DNA of 64,000 nucleotides from Rhizobium sp. 16-488-2b (GTDB lineage: Bacteria > Pseudomonadota > Alphaproteobacteria > Rhizobiales > Rhizobiaceae), in NCBI RefSeq assembly GCF_017741815.1, contig NZ_JAGHMF010000012.1, positions 1-64,000 on the forward strand. Reading direction: 5' to 3'. The position numbers and the translations under genes are program-made. Position 1 is the first letter of the stretch. Each line of letters starts with the position of its first letter. A model generated the notes under the pieces. The model saw nothing but the letters and a program-made list of their open reading frames with translations, ran no database searches and was not told the DNA's origin. Positions 18,786 through 28,562 of the stretch are shown here, in pieces.

Positions 18786-19904
18786 TTGAAACGCCTGACG
18801 CTGGCCGCAGCACTCCTGATCGCCCTTTCCGCCCCTGCCTACGCGCAGCTGGCGCCGATCTGCGGTCAGCTGCGTGCCCGTCTGGCTACAATTCCAGAGA
18901 CGATCGGCGGCGGCATGTCGCCCGAAATACGCCGCTTCGCTAGCGCCATCACCGAACAGAATCTGGAACTGCGCAAGCTGCGAAGCGACCAGCGCCGCAA
19001 TGGCTGCAGCAGCGGCAGCATGGTGGTCATCGGCGGCGACAATGCCGGCTATTGCGGCGAGCTCGAACAGGCCGAAGCGAAGATGCTCGACAACATCGCC
19101 GACCTGCAGATGCGTCGCGACGAGCTGCGCGCGCAAAGCCCGGACGCCCGCCTGCGCAACGAACTCTTCGCCGCACTCGACGAAAACAACTGCAACGCGC
19201 CCGTGCAGCAATATGAAGAGCCGCAAGATGCGAACCCGCCCAGTATCGACGATCAGGCGATGCGCAGCGACACCTTCATTCCACTCGGCGGCGAGCGTCA
19301 ACGCTCCTACGAGTTCTCGCCTGGCGGCCAGCCGCTGACACATCTGAACACGATCTGCGTGCGCAGCTGCGACGGCGGCTTCTTCCCCATCCGCTCGAAC
19401 GCCACCTCTTTCGATTTCGCCCGCGACGCCAACACCTGCCAGCAGATGTGCCCGGGCATCGAAACCGAGCTCTACTACCATGACGTCTCCAGCGGCGAGA
19501 CGGAGAACATGATTTCGGCCTCGACAGGCGCGCCCTACAGCGCCATGCCGAATGCGTTTGCCTACAAGAACCGCAAGCCCGGCGAAAAATCCTCCTGCAG
19601 CTGCAATCTGCCCGCCTATTACGAACAGATGCGTCGCAACCAGCAGGTCAGCGCCCCGCCGCCGCAGAGCTCGATTACCACGATCGAAACCCCGGACACC
19701 GCCGCCGCCAAGCCCGAAACCCAACCCACGCCTCAACAGCCGGCGCCCCAGGCGCAGGTCCCCGATCGTCCCTACGATCCCAGTGCCGGCAAGGTGCGCC
19801 AGGTGGGTCCGCAGTTCCTCGCAGGCGATCAGGGATCGATCGACCTGAAACACCCCGCCATGCCGGGCGCCCAGCCCCAGCAACCGCCGGCGCAGAAGCA
19901 GTAA
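18786..19904 (+). CDS. DUF2865 domain-containing exported protein
   Basis: A 372-residue protein with a Sec signal peptide (MKRLTLAAALLIALSAPAYA|Q). The middle region has many Cys residues: ICVRSCDGGFFPI, DANTCQQMCPG and SSCSCNLP, the pattern of DUF2865, an alphaproteobacterial periplasmic family without known role. Two further Cys pairs near residues 26, 77 and 91 suggest disulfides. The C-terminus is Pro/Gln-rich (QPTPQQPAPQAQ, ending QQPPAQKQ), perhaps a wall-spanning linker. The start is TTG, with GGGAC a few bases upstream; the signal peptide begins right there. Its end is 13 bp from that of bluB. Confidence 0.85.
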   Translation: MKRLTLAAALLIALSAPAYAQLAPICGQLRARLATIPETIGGGMSPEIRRFASAITEQNLELRKLRSDQRRNGCSSGSMVVIGGDNAGYCGELEQAEAKMLDNIADLQMRRDELRAQSPDARLRNELFAALDENNCNAPVQQYEEPQDANPPSIDDQAMRSDTFIPLGGERQRSYEFSPGGQPLTHLNTICVRSCDGGFFPIRSNATSFDFARDANTCQQMCPGIETELYYHDVSSGETENMISASTGAPYSAMPNAFAYKNRKPGEKSSCSCNLPAYYEQMRRNQQVSAPPPQSSITTIETPDTAAAKPETQPTPQQPAPQAQVPDRPYDPSAGKVRQVGPQFLAGDQGSIDLKHPAMPGAQPQQPPAQKQ

Positions 19905-19917
19905 CAGGCGTCGCGGG

Positions 19918-20649
<732 letters not shown>

Positions 20650-20654
20650 CTATG

Positions 20655-20835
20655 ATTGTCGGGCCGGTCTTCTGACTTGGCGTCATCCGTCTGCCACGCC
20701 TTCCCGGCAAAAAGCGCCAGTGGCATCAAGCGGCAGACGTCGGCCTTACAGCGTTGGGCACGTTCCGGTCTTGCACCGAATTCCCGATTCTCCCGCAAGC
20801 CTGCGGGCACCCGACGCGCCACCTATGCCGACAAA
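20655..20835 (-). promoter_or_regulatory. cobalamin (B12) riboswitch controlling bluB
   Basis: Read on the minus strand, this leader contains the parts of an adenosylcobalamin riboswitch in order: AGGTGGC, TCGGGAATTCGGTGCAAGAC, CGCTGTAA, GCCACTGG, GGGAAGGC, and the B12 box GCCAAGTCAGAAGACCGGCC at about 20659-20680. It ends about 50 bases before the bluB start. Almost no space separates it from the TolB-like gene upstream (stop at 20855), so either the promoter lies inside that gene or the two are cotranscribed. Confidence 0.92.
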
Positions 20836-20854
20836 CCGCGCCTTATGCAATCGC

Positions 20855-21688
20855 TCAAGCCTCCATCGGGAAATATCGGACATAGGCGAATTCGTCACCA
20901 TCTGGTGACCAGTTCGGAACATTGATCGATCCCTGCCCACCGAAAAGGTCGAACAGCGTCGTAAGATTTCCCCCGTCCATATCCATGATCCGCATCCGCA
21001 CATGCTTGTCGCGCGGATGGTCGAACACATCCGGATCGTAGGAAATCAGCACCACCTTGTCGTTCGTGGGCGATGGATGCGCGAACCAGTTGCCATAATT
21101 GTCGTGCGTCACCTGCTCCAAGCCCGTCCCGTCGGGATGGATGCGCCAGATTTGCATCAGGCCGGTGCGGCTGGAGTTGAAATAGATCCAGCGCCCGTCG
21201 GCCGAATAATCCGGTCCGTCATTGCGCCCTTCGCCATGCGTCAACCGGCGCTCTTCGCCGCCGGTCACGTCGATAGTGTAGATATCGAACAGGTCGCCGC
21301 GAATGCCGCAATAAGCGAGCTCCTTCCCGTCAGGCGACCAGCCATGCCAGTAGGACGGATGATTGGTGGTCACCAGCTGCGGCGCCCCACCCTCGATCGG
21401 CAGCGTGTAGATCGCCGACTTGCCGAACTCGACCTTGTCGGAGATGACGATGCGGGTGCCATCCGGCGAAATCCCGTGGTCGTTGTTGCAGGCGGTCGCG
21501 AAGCCGGTATCGACATGCTCCACCTTCGCCGAGCCGTCGAGCGCCAGGCGATAAAGCAGCCCTTCGTCGTTGAGCAGGAGATAGCTGCCGTCACGGGCGT
21601 AATTGGGCGCTTCGACCAGTCTCTCGGTCTGCCAGATCACACGGGCCTCGCCCGTCTTGACGTTGTAGATCTCGACGGAACTGCGCAT
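20855..21688 (-). CDS. TolB-like beta-propeller (PD40 repeat) protein
   Basis: A 277-residue protein built from WD40-like PD40 repeats: GISPDGTRIVISD, GWSPDGKELAYCG, DYSADGRWIYFNSSRTG and NWSPDGDEFAYVRY, each ending a propeller blade. There is no signal peptide, unlike TolB itself, so it is probably cytosolic. AGAGGAGAG precedes ATG 21688; the longer frame upstream is unsupported. It lies directly ahead of the cobalamin riboswitch and bluB on the same strand. Function unknown; similar proteins are called TolB family or oligogalacturonate lyase-like propellers. Confidence 0.82.
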   Translation of the reverse strand: MRSSVEIYNVKTGEARVIWQTERLVEAPNYARDGSYLLLNDEGLLYRLALDGSAKVEHVDTGFATACNNDHGISPDGTRIVISDKVEFGKSAIYTLPIEGGAPQLVTTNHPSYWHGWSPDGKELAYCGIRGDLFDIYTIDVTGGEERRLTHGEGRNDGPDYSADGRWIYFNSSRTGLMQIWRIHPDGTGLEQVTHDNYGNWFAHPSPTNDKVVLISYDPDVFDHPRDKHVRMRIMDMDGGNLTTLFDLFGGQGSINVPNWSPDGDEFAYVRYFPMEA

Positions 21689-21961
21689 GCAAACTCTCCT
21701 CTGACGCGAACATATCCATGACCTACGACAGCGAAATAAGGCACGCAAGGATCGCCCGCGCGCGGCAATAGGAGGCTCCATCCGGAGCCTACGCGAAATG
21801 AGGCAACCGGCTGCCGAAAGTTTGTGATCAAAAAAGCGTTAAGGCCAGGAAACAACCATGGTTCATCTAGCGTTCATGACAAAGATGTGACAGTTGCATG
21901 ACGTTATGATGACACCGGAGTTCCGCCATTGATCGCGCAAGTTTTTAGGTCCGGAGCGGCA

Positions 21962-23857
21962 ATGCGCGAGGCGGCGCTCTATGGTGGCGTTGGCGCGGAT
22001 ACCCGCCCCTCCATCCTACGCGGCGCAATTGCAGTCGCCCTGACGGCGGTGATGGCGTTGCTTGCGACCTTCTCGGTCGAAGTGATCGCGCGCGGCGGTG
22101 CAACCGACGTGGGCGCCTTTCTGTCTTCGACGGCCCGCCCTGGCATGACCACGGTCGTCATGCTGACCATCGTGATGCTCTGCGTCGATGCTATCCTCGG
22201 CCGCCGTTTCCTCTCTGCACTGGTCGTCCTGCCGCTCGTCCTCGTCCCTGCGCTCGTCTCCAATCAGAAGCAGCACTATCTCTCCGATCCGCTCTATCCC
22301 TCCGACATGCTGTTCGGCCGCCAGATTCTCGAATTGTTGCCCGTCATGGTCCGCGACCGCCCGATGACGGCTATCGCGGTTGCCGTCGGAATCCTTCTCT
22401 CCGTCACCGGCCTTGTGTTGGCATGGCGCTACGCCTGGCGCCGCCTGCCGAAGATGGCGCGCCGCAACCGTATCCGTAATCTCTGCCTGACTGTTCCAGT
22501 CATCGCCGCCTTCGGCTCGCTGATGGATTACTCGCAATACTCCTACATCCGCGACCGCCTTCAGGTCGTGCCGATGATGTGGGACCAGAAAGAGAACTAC
22601 CGCAGCAACGGCTTCATCCTCGCCTTCATCTTCAACATCCCGATGGCCGACGTCGCCTCGCCCGCCGGCCTCAATGCGCAGGCGCTTGACGCCATTCCCT
22701 CGCGCAATTACGGCTATCTCAGCGGTCCGAGCGACAAGCCCGACGTCATCATGCTGATGAGCGAATCCTTCTGGGATCCGACGCGCCTGAAGACGCTGAA
22801 ATTCTCCGAAGACCCGATGCCGGCCATCCGCGCGGCACAGTCCGGCCACGTCTTCTCGCCCGAATTCGGCGGCATGACAGCCAATGTCGAGTTCGAGGCG
22901 CTGACCGGCTTCTCGAATGCCTTCCTGCCCTATGGCAGCATTCCCTACCAGCAGTATATCCGCAACGATATCCCGTCGCTTGCCACCTTCTTCCGCGGCG
23001 AAGGCTATGCGGCCCGTGCGCTGCATCCGTTCAGCGGCTGGTTCTGGAACCGCAACGAGGTCTACAAGGATTTCGGCTTCGAGGAATTCCGCACCGAAGA
23101 AACCATGCCGACCATGGAAAAGCGCGGCATTTTCGCGTCCGACGACAGCCTTATGAAAGAGATCATGCAGGAAGCCGACGGGCTCGACCGGCCCTTCTTC
23201 TTCTTCGCGGTCACTCTGCAGGGACATGGTCCGTATGAGGCCAACCGCTACGCCAACAACACGGTCGACTTCACCGGCAATCTGACCGACGCCGACCGCG
23301 CCACGCTCGCCACATATACGCAGGGCGTGAAGGAAGCTGACGAAAGCTTCAAGATGTTGACCGAGTGGGCATCCAAGCGTGACCGCGAGACGATCATCGT
23401 TCTGTGGGGCGACCATCTGCCGCCGCTCGGCAGCGTCTACACCAACACCGGCTACATGCCCGACCAGGTCGCCACCCGCCGCGCCTCCGTTAGCGTGATG
23501 AAGCAGGAGCACGAGACGCCGCTGGTCATCTGGTCGAACCGCAAGGGCGTCAAGCAAAATGTCGGCACCATCAGCCCGTCGCAGCTGCCCTATCACGTGC
23601 TGAAATTCGCGGGCTACGAGCACCCGTTCTATACCGGCTTCCTTGGCCGCGTGCAGAAGAAGTACCCGATCGTCGACCGCTATCAGCTGATCACCCGCGA
23701 CAACACCGCCTCGCCGGATTGGGTTCGCGACGCCAAGACCATCGATCCGCTGGTCCGCGACTACCGCTATCTCCAGCACGATGTGATGTTCGGCAAGGCG
23801 CAGACCGTCGAGCGCTTCTTCCCGCAGCATTCCTGGCTGCGAGCCGAGGGCTCCTGA
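21962..23857 (+). CDS. LTA synthase-family (MdoB-like) phosphoglycerol transferase / sulfatase-fold protein
   Basis: A 631-residue membrane enzyme. Four to five hydrophobic segments occupy about residues 20-180, followed by an extracytoplasmic alkaline-phosphatase-like domain. Metal and nucleophile sites are visible: MLMSESFWDP, the GGMTANVEFEALTG loop with the likely Thr nucleophile, and VLWGDHLPPLG. Family members move phosphoglycerol from phosphatidylglycerol; in rhizobia the candidate acceptors are cyclic beta-glucans (CgmB-like), which is inference. ATG 21962 has CCGGAG 5 bases upstream; a TTG at 21929 is an alternative. Upstream 21689-21961 contains no gene and should hold its promoter. 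Confidence 0.85.
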   Translation: MREAALYGGVGADTRPSILRGAIAVALTAVMALLATFSVEVIARGGATDVGAFLSSTARPGMTTVVMLTIVMLCVDAILGRRFLSALVVLPLVLVPALVSNQKQHYLSDPLYPSDMLFGRQILELLPVMVRDRPMTAIAVAVGILLSVTGLVLAWRYAWRRLPKMARRNRIRNLCLTVPVIAAFGSLMDYSQYSYIRDRLQVVPMMWDQKENYRSNGFILAFIFNIPMADVASPAGLNAQALDAIPSRNYGYLSGPSDKPDVIMLMSESFWDPTRLKTLKFSEDPMPAIRAAQSGHVFSPEFGGMTANVEFEALTGFSNAFLPYGSIPYQQYIRNDIPSLATFFRGEGYAARALHPFSGWFWNRNEVYKDFGFEEFRTEETMPTMEKRGIFASDDSLMKEIMQEADGLDRPFFFFAVTLQGHGPYEANRYANNTVDFTGNLTDADRATLATYTQGVKEADESFKMLTEWASKRDRETIIVLWGDHLPPLGSVYTNTGYMPDQVATRRASVSVMKQEHETPLVIWSNRKGVKQNVGTISPSQLPYHVLKFAGYEHPFYTGFLGRVQKKYPIVDRYQLITRDNTASPDWVRDAKTIDPLVRDYRYLQHDVMFGKAQTVERFFPQHSWLRAEGS

Positions 23858-23944
23858 GCACGGCAGACATGCACGTTGCCGCATTGCATTCCTGGCGCAG
23901 AACGGAATACTCCCCGCCAACATAAGTTGATCGGGAGTCGCGCC

Positions 23945-24469
23945 ATGAACAATCTCTCCAGTTTCGTCCACCTGCATTTCGACAAGTCCGCCAACGAGCT
24001 CGGCGACATCGAAAAGCGCGTGCTGGAAAAGGCGCATGCGCGCAAGATCATCTCGACGGATATCAATGCCGCGCTGAAAGCCGAATCGTCCTTCGGCGAG
24101 CGGATGGCGGATAGCATCGCCCGCGTCGGCGGCTCCTGGGCCTTCATCACCACCTTCCTGGTCTTCCTGGCCGTCTGGTGCGTCATCAACACCGTCATCC
24201 TTTCGACCCGCGCCTTCGACCCCTACCCCTTCATCTTCCTCAATCTCGTCCTCTCCATGATCGCCGCCATCCAGGCGCCGATCATCATGATGTCGCAAAA
24301 CCGCCAGGCCGAGCGCGACCGCTTCGAGGCTGCCAAGGACTACGAAGTCAACCTGAAGGCCGAGCTGGAAGTGCTGTCTCTGCACCAGAAGATCGACATG
24401 CAGGTGATGACCGAGATCGCCGCACTGCGCGAGGATATCGCCAGATTGACCCAGAAGCTCGGCAACTGA
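23945..24469 (+). CDS. DUF1003 domain membrane protein
   Basis: A 174-residue protein with two membrane helices (about 62-84, SWAFITTFLVFLAVWCVINT, and 96-115, PFIFLNLVLSMIAAIQAPII) and the DUF1003 hallmark MMSQNRQAERDRFEAAKDYEVN after the second helix. The C-terminus is a likely coiled coil (LEVLSLHQKIDMQ). GGGAG precedes ATG 23945. It follows the LTA-synthase-like gene by 87 bp on the same strand; function unknown. Confidence 0.9.
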   Translation: MNNLSSFVHLHFDKSANELGDIEKRVLEKAHARKIISTDINAALKAESSFGERMADSIARVGGSWAFITTFLVFLAVWCVINTVILSTRAFDPYPFIFLNLVLSMIAAIQAPIIMMSQNRQAERDRFEAAKDYEVNLKAELEVLSLHQKIDMQVMTEIAALREDIARLTQKLGN

Positions 24470-24642
24470 TCCTGGGCCGGCGAACAGATTAGCCGGCCAC
24501 AGGAATAGCGCGCCATTTCCGTACACCCTGATATCTTGCAGGTACACGCATGGGGTTTATTAGGTAAGCAAAAATTAAGACGGTTAAATGTATCCTTCGG
24601 TTGTCTTCGCTGCGGCGTTGGCCATTGCAAGGAGTGCAGTGC

Positions 24643-25065
24643 ATGAGAAATGCCCGACGTCTTCTCGCCGACCGGCAGGGTGCGGCCGCGATCGAGTTCG
24701 CAATCGTTGCACCGGTCTTCCTGCTCGTTCTTCTCACCCTGATCGCCTATGGCATTTACCTGAGCGCCGCGCATGCGCTGCAGCAGCTGACGGCGGATGC
24801 CGCACGCACGGCGGTGGCCGGCCTTTCCGAGCAGGAACGCGCCCAGCTGGTAAACAATTACATCGCGCTCTCGACCCTCAACGATCCCCTGATCGACCGC
24901 AAGAAACTCCAGGTCACCGTCGCCACCGACCCCACGAACGCCAATCAGTTCACGGTCACGACGGAGTATGACGCCAGCGCCCTACCGATCTGGAATCTCT
25001 ACACATTCCCGCTTCCGGACACAAAGATCCGCCGCTTCGCCACGATCCGCATGGGTGGTATATGA
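24643..25065 (+). CDS. TadE-like pseudopilin
   Basis: A 140-residue protein with the TadE signature: DRQGAAAIEFAIVAPVFLLV near the N-terminus. The Gly before AAAIEF is a likely prepilin-peptidase site, followed by a hydrophobic helix. The periplasmic part is short and ends with FATIRMGGI. AAGGAG lies 8 bases before ATG 24643. It overlaps the next gene by ATGA, so translation is coupled. No secretin, ATPase or flp gene is nearby, so this is an orphan Tad component. Confidence 0.85.
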   Translation: MRNARRLLADRQGAAAIEFAIVAPVFLLVLLTLIAYGIYLSAAHALQQLTADAARTAVAGLSEQERAQLVNNYIALSTLNDPLIDRKKLQVTVATDPTNANQFTVTTEYDASALPIWNLYTFPLPDTKIRRFATIRMGGI

Positions 25066-26801
25066 AAGCAGGCATGAGGCGATATCTGGCGGGTTTCAGC
25101 ACCCGCCGGGATGGCAACATCGCGATTATGGCGGCGCTGTCGGCGCCGTTGATCATTTCCACGCTTGCGCTCGGGATCGATTTCGGCGCGATGACGCTGC
25201 AGCAGCGCCGCCTGCAGCAGTTGAGCGATATCGGCGCCATCGTCGCCGCCTCCGACATCAACAACGCCGCCAGCAACCTGGTCACGAACTACCAGCAGAA
25301 CGGCCTCAACGTCGCCGTAAAGTCAGGCGTGGCTTACGCAACATCGTCTGGAACGAAGCTGCTTAACGCCGCCCAGCTCGATACCTACGACGCCGTCGTC
25401 AAATACACGCCAGGGATTTATCTGGCCGACCCCACTGTGCCGCTGGAGCAGCGTTTCGTGGCCGGAACCCAGCCCTATGATGCCGTCAAGGTTGCGATCC
25501 AGCAGAAGGCGCAGTTGACCTTCGCCGCCTCCATCATCCCGCCCCCGACGCTCGGCGCGACCGGAACCGCATCCGCCTCCAAGCTCGCCGCCTTCTCCGT
25601 CGGCTCGCGTCTCGCCAGCCTCAACGGCGGCATCCTCAACGCCGTGCTCGGCGGCCTGCTTGGCACCACGGTCTCGCTCAAGGTGGCCGATTACGATGCG
25701 CTCGCCGCCGCCAATATCGACCTATTGTCCTATCTCGATCTTCTCGCGACCAAGCTGAACGTCACCGCCGGCACCTATGACGACCTGCTGGCGACCGACA
25801 TCTCCTATCCGCGCCTGCTCGACACGCTGGCCGCCACGCAAGGGCTGACACCAACCGTCAGCAAGGCGATCACCTCGCTCTCCAAGGGGCTCGGCACCAC
25901 GCAGATCAAGGTCAAGCTGCAGAACCTCATGAGCCTCGGTTCCGTCGGCGAGCGGATGATCGGCTCCGGCTCGCACCTGCTGCTTGAGGCAAGCGCGCTC
26001 GACATCATCTCGGCCAGCGCCTTCGCCGCCAACCAGGGCAAGCAGGTCGGCGTCAATCTCGCCGGCACCGTCCCGGGGCTGACCAGCGTCACGCTGAAAA
26101 TCGCGATCGGCGAGCGCCCCAAGGGCATCGCCTCCAACGCCATCGGCACCACGGGATCGGCCGTCCGCACTGCGCAGATCCGCATTGCCATCGAAGCCGG
26201 CGTCACGGGGCTCAGCACCATCGCCGGCATCAAGGTTCGCGTGCCGCTGTATGTCGAGGCTGCCTATGCCGAAGCCAAGCTCGCAAGCTTCGCCTGCCTC
26301 GGCGGCGGCCCGAAGAGCGCCAGCATCGGCGTCGATGTCGTGCCAGGGGTCGCCGAGATCGCGCTCGGCGATGTCGATCCGACCGCTATGGCCAATTTCG
26401 GCACCAAGCCGCGCGTCACATCAGCCACCATCATCGACGCCCTGCTCCTCAAGGTGAACGCGCTGGCCGATATCGACCTCACCAACACCAGCAAGACGCG
26501 CCTGACATTCCAGCCCAACGACATCTCCAACAAGGCGGTCAAGAATGTCTCGACAAGAGACACGCTCACGTCAGCCGTCCAGTCGCTGATCGCCGGCACC
26601 GATATCCAGATCCAGCTGCTGATCCTGACGCTCGGAACCAACAAGGCGGTGATGCAGGCGATCGCCGATACGCTGTCGAGCGTCACCACGCCTCTCGACG
26701 ACGTGCTCTACAACACCCTGCTGATGCTCGGGATCAAGATCGGCGAGGCCGACGTGCGCTTCACCGATGCCAGGTGCCAGCAATCCGTGCTGGTGCAATG
26801 A
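25062..26801 (+). CDS. TadG-like pilus assembly protein
   Basis: A 579-residue protein starting with a TadE/TadG-type anchor (RRDGNIAIMAALSAPLIIST, then LALGIDFGAMTLQQRRLQQ, SDIGAIVAAS). The remainder is a long, Ala/Leu/Thr-rich periplasmic region without a VWA motif that I can see. Its start overlaps the TadE-like stop (ATGA). A Met at residue 5 is a possible later start. The gene ends convergently with the DAHP synthase gene, with a hairpin between them. Role in an export or pilus system is inferred from family only. Confidence 0.8.
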   Translation: MKAGMRRYLAGFSTRRDGNIAIMAALSAPLIISTLALGIDFGAMTLQQRRLQQLSDIGAIVAASDINNAASNLVTNYQQNGLNVAVKSGVAYATSSGTKLLNAAQLDTYDAVVKYTPGIYLADPTVPLEQRFVAGTQPYDAVKVAIQQKAQLTFAASIIPPPTLGATGTASASKLAAFSVGSRLASLNGGILNAVLGGLLGTTVSLKVADYDALAAANIDLLSYLDLLATKLNVTAGTYDDLLATDISYPRLLDTLAATQGLTPTVSKAITSLSKGLGTTQIKVKLQNLMSLGSVGERMIGSGSHLLLEASALDIISASAFAANQGKQVGVNLAGTVPGLTSVTLKIAIGERPKGIASNAIGTTGSAVRTAQIRIAIEAGVTGLSTIAGIKVRVPLYVEAAYAEAKLASFACLGGGPKSASIGVDVVPGVAEIALGDVDPTAMANFGTKPRVTSATIIDALLLKVNALADIDLTNTSKTRLTFQPNDISNKAVKNVSTRDTLTSAVQSLIAGTDIQIQLLILTLGTNKAVMQAIADTLSSVTTPLDDVLYNTLLMLGIKIGEADVRFTDARCQQSVLVQ

Positions 26802-26804
26802 AAA

Positions 26805-26826
26805 AGCCCGGCGCGATGGCCGGGCT
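26805..26826 (-). terminator. terminator downstream of DAHP synthase gene
   Basis: AGCCCGGC (26805-26812) and GCCGGGCT (26819-26826) form an 8-bp stem with a 6-base loop. On the minus strand it is followed by a TTTTT run, so it is a good terminator for the DAHP synthase transcript. It also lies immediately after the TadG-like stop. Confidence 0.8.
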
Positions 26827-26858
26827 CATTCAATTCAGTCTAAGCAGGCGATCAGCAA

Positions 26859-28232
26859 TTAGCCGTTGACGGCCATCCGCTTCTCGTCGCGACCGCTCTT
26901 CATCCGCTCGGAGAGCAGGAAGGCGAGCTCGAGCGCCTGATCGGCATTGAGACGCGGGTCGCAATGCGTGTGGTAGCGGTCGTGCAGGTCTTCCGCGGTC
27001 ACGGCGCGCGCGCCACCCGTGCATTCGGTCACGTCCTTGCCGGTCATCTCGATGTGGATGCCGCCAGGATGCGAGCCTTCCGCACGATGGATCTGGAAGA
27101 AGCTTTCGACTTCCGACAGGATCCGCTCGAAGGGCCGCGTCTTGTAGTGGTTGAGCGTGATCGTGTTGCCGTGCATCGGATCGCAAGACCAGACGACCTT
27201 GCGGCCTTCCTTCTCGACAGCGCGGATGAGGCGCGGCAGATGCTCGGCGACCTTGTCATGGCCGAAGCGGCAGATCAGCGTCAAACGACCGGCTTCGTTC
27301 TGAGGGTTCAGAACGTCGATCAGGTTCAACAGATCGTCCGCCTGTAGCGTCGGGCCGCACTTCAGACCGATAGGGTTCTTGATCCCACGGCAGTATTCCA
27401 CATGCGCGTGATCGAGCTGGCGCGTACGGTCGCCGATCCAGATCATGTGGCCAGACGTGGCGTACCAGTCGCCCGAAGTCGAATCGACGCGCGTCAGCGC
27501 TTCTTCATAGCCGAGAAGCAGCGCTTCGTGGCTGGTGAAGAAATCGGTCTCGCGCAGGCTCGGCTGGTTCTCGGCGGTAATGCCGATCGCCTTCATGAAA
27601 TCCATCGTCTCGCTGATGCGATCCGCCAGCTTGCGATAGCGCTCGCCCTGCGGGCTGTCCTTGATGAAGCCGAGCATCCACTGGTGCACGTTCTCGAGGT
27701 TGGCATAGCCGCCCATCGCGAAGGCGCGCAGCAGGTTCAGCGTCGCGGCCGACTGGCGGTAAGCCATGGCCTGGCGTTCCGGGTTCGGAATACGCGCTTC
27801 CTCGGTGAACTCGATGCCGTTGATGATATCGCCGCGGTAGCTCGGCAGCGACACGCCATCGAGCGTTTCGATGCCCGAGGAGCGCGGCTTGGCGAACTGA
27901 CCGGCGATACGGCCGACCTTGACGACAGGAAGCTGCGCGCCGTAGGTCAGAACGACAGCCATCTGCAGGAAGGCGCGGAAGAAGTCGCGGATGTTGTCCG
28001 CGCCGTGTTCCGCGAAGCTCTCAGCGCAATCGCCACCCTGCAAGAGAAAGCCGTTACCTTCGGCCACATTGGCAAGATGCTTTTTCAGACGACGCGCCTC
28101 GCCTGCGAAAACGAGCGGAGGATACGACGCCAGCTGGGCTTCCGTCGCCGCAACTGCTGCCTGATCCGGATAATCCGGAACCTGCTGGATCGGTTTTTGC
28201 CGCCAACTGTTCGGAGTCCAATTCTGTGCCAT
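26859..28232 (-). CDS. class II 3-deoxy-7-phosphoheptulonate (DAHP) synthase
   Basis: A 457-residue plant-type (class II) DAHP synthase, first step of the shikimate pathway (phosphoenolpyruvate + erythrose 4-phosphate). Family stretches: [33 protein letters not shown] (metal-binding Cys), [27 protein letters not shown] and [11 protein letters not shown]. The symbol varies between rhizobia (aroF, aroG), so none is given. ATG 28232 has AGGTG 6 bases before it; the GTG at 28241 is less likely. It sits between the TadG-like and VWA-TadG genes but on the opposite strand. Confidence 0.95.
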   Translation of the reverse strand: MAQNWTPNSWRQKPIQQVPDYPDQAAVAATEAQLASYPPLVFAGEARRLKKHLANVAEGNGFLLQGGDCAESFAEHGADNIRDFFRAFLQMAVVLTYGAQLPVVKVGRIAGQFAKPRSSGIETLDGVSLPSYRGDIINGIEFTEEARIPNPERQAMAYRQSAATLNLLRAFAMGGYANLENVHQWMLGFIKDSPQGERYRKLADRISETMDFMKAIGITAENQPSLRETDFFTSHEALLLGYEEALTRVDSTSGDWYATSGHMIWIGDRTRQLDHAHVEYCRGIKNPIGLKCGPTLQADDLLNLIDVLNPQNEAGRLTLICRFGHDKVAEHLPRLIRAVEKEGRKVVWSCDPMHGNTITLNHYKTRPFERILSEVESFFQIHRAEGSHPGGIHIEMTGKDVTECTGGARAVTAEDLHDRYHTHCDPRLNADQALELAFLLSERMKSGRDEKRMAVNG

Positions 28233-28562
28233 CTCGTTCACCTGTCTCAGTATCCGGTACCGGCCGGATATCCCGTCTTTGAAATATGGGCGGCTTATAG
28301 CCGTTTAGCTTCATCTTGCATAGCGGGGTTCGCTGCGCTCTCGTCCGCCTCATAGCGCCATGCAATGACGCCCAATAAAGGTATTCGCGGCCGCGTTTTC
28401 AAACGCCCGTCGCGCGCTTAACGTTCGATATACCAAGACGCTTTGTATCTAATTCATGCTTGGAAGCTAAGGATCGTCCTGTTTTGACACAGCGGGGCAT
28501 GACGCTTCGGCTTTTTGACGCATGAATTTTCCAACTCCCAGGATACTCCCCAGGATACCTCT
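28233..28562. other. divergent intergenic region, no gene seen
   Basis: These 330 bases separate the DAHP synthase gene (minus) and the VWA-TadG gene (plus) and must carry both promoters. I see no ORF with a ribosome-binding site. Near the right end, two near-identical copies of TCCCAGGATAC (about 28536-28546 and 28547-28558) lie just before the ATG at 28563. Confidence 0.6.

Noticed and set aside
22016..24547. 843-codon minus-strand frame
   Set aside because: Spans the LTA-synthase-like and DUF1003 genes on the other strand with no family match; shadow frame.
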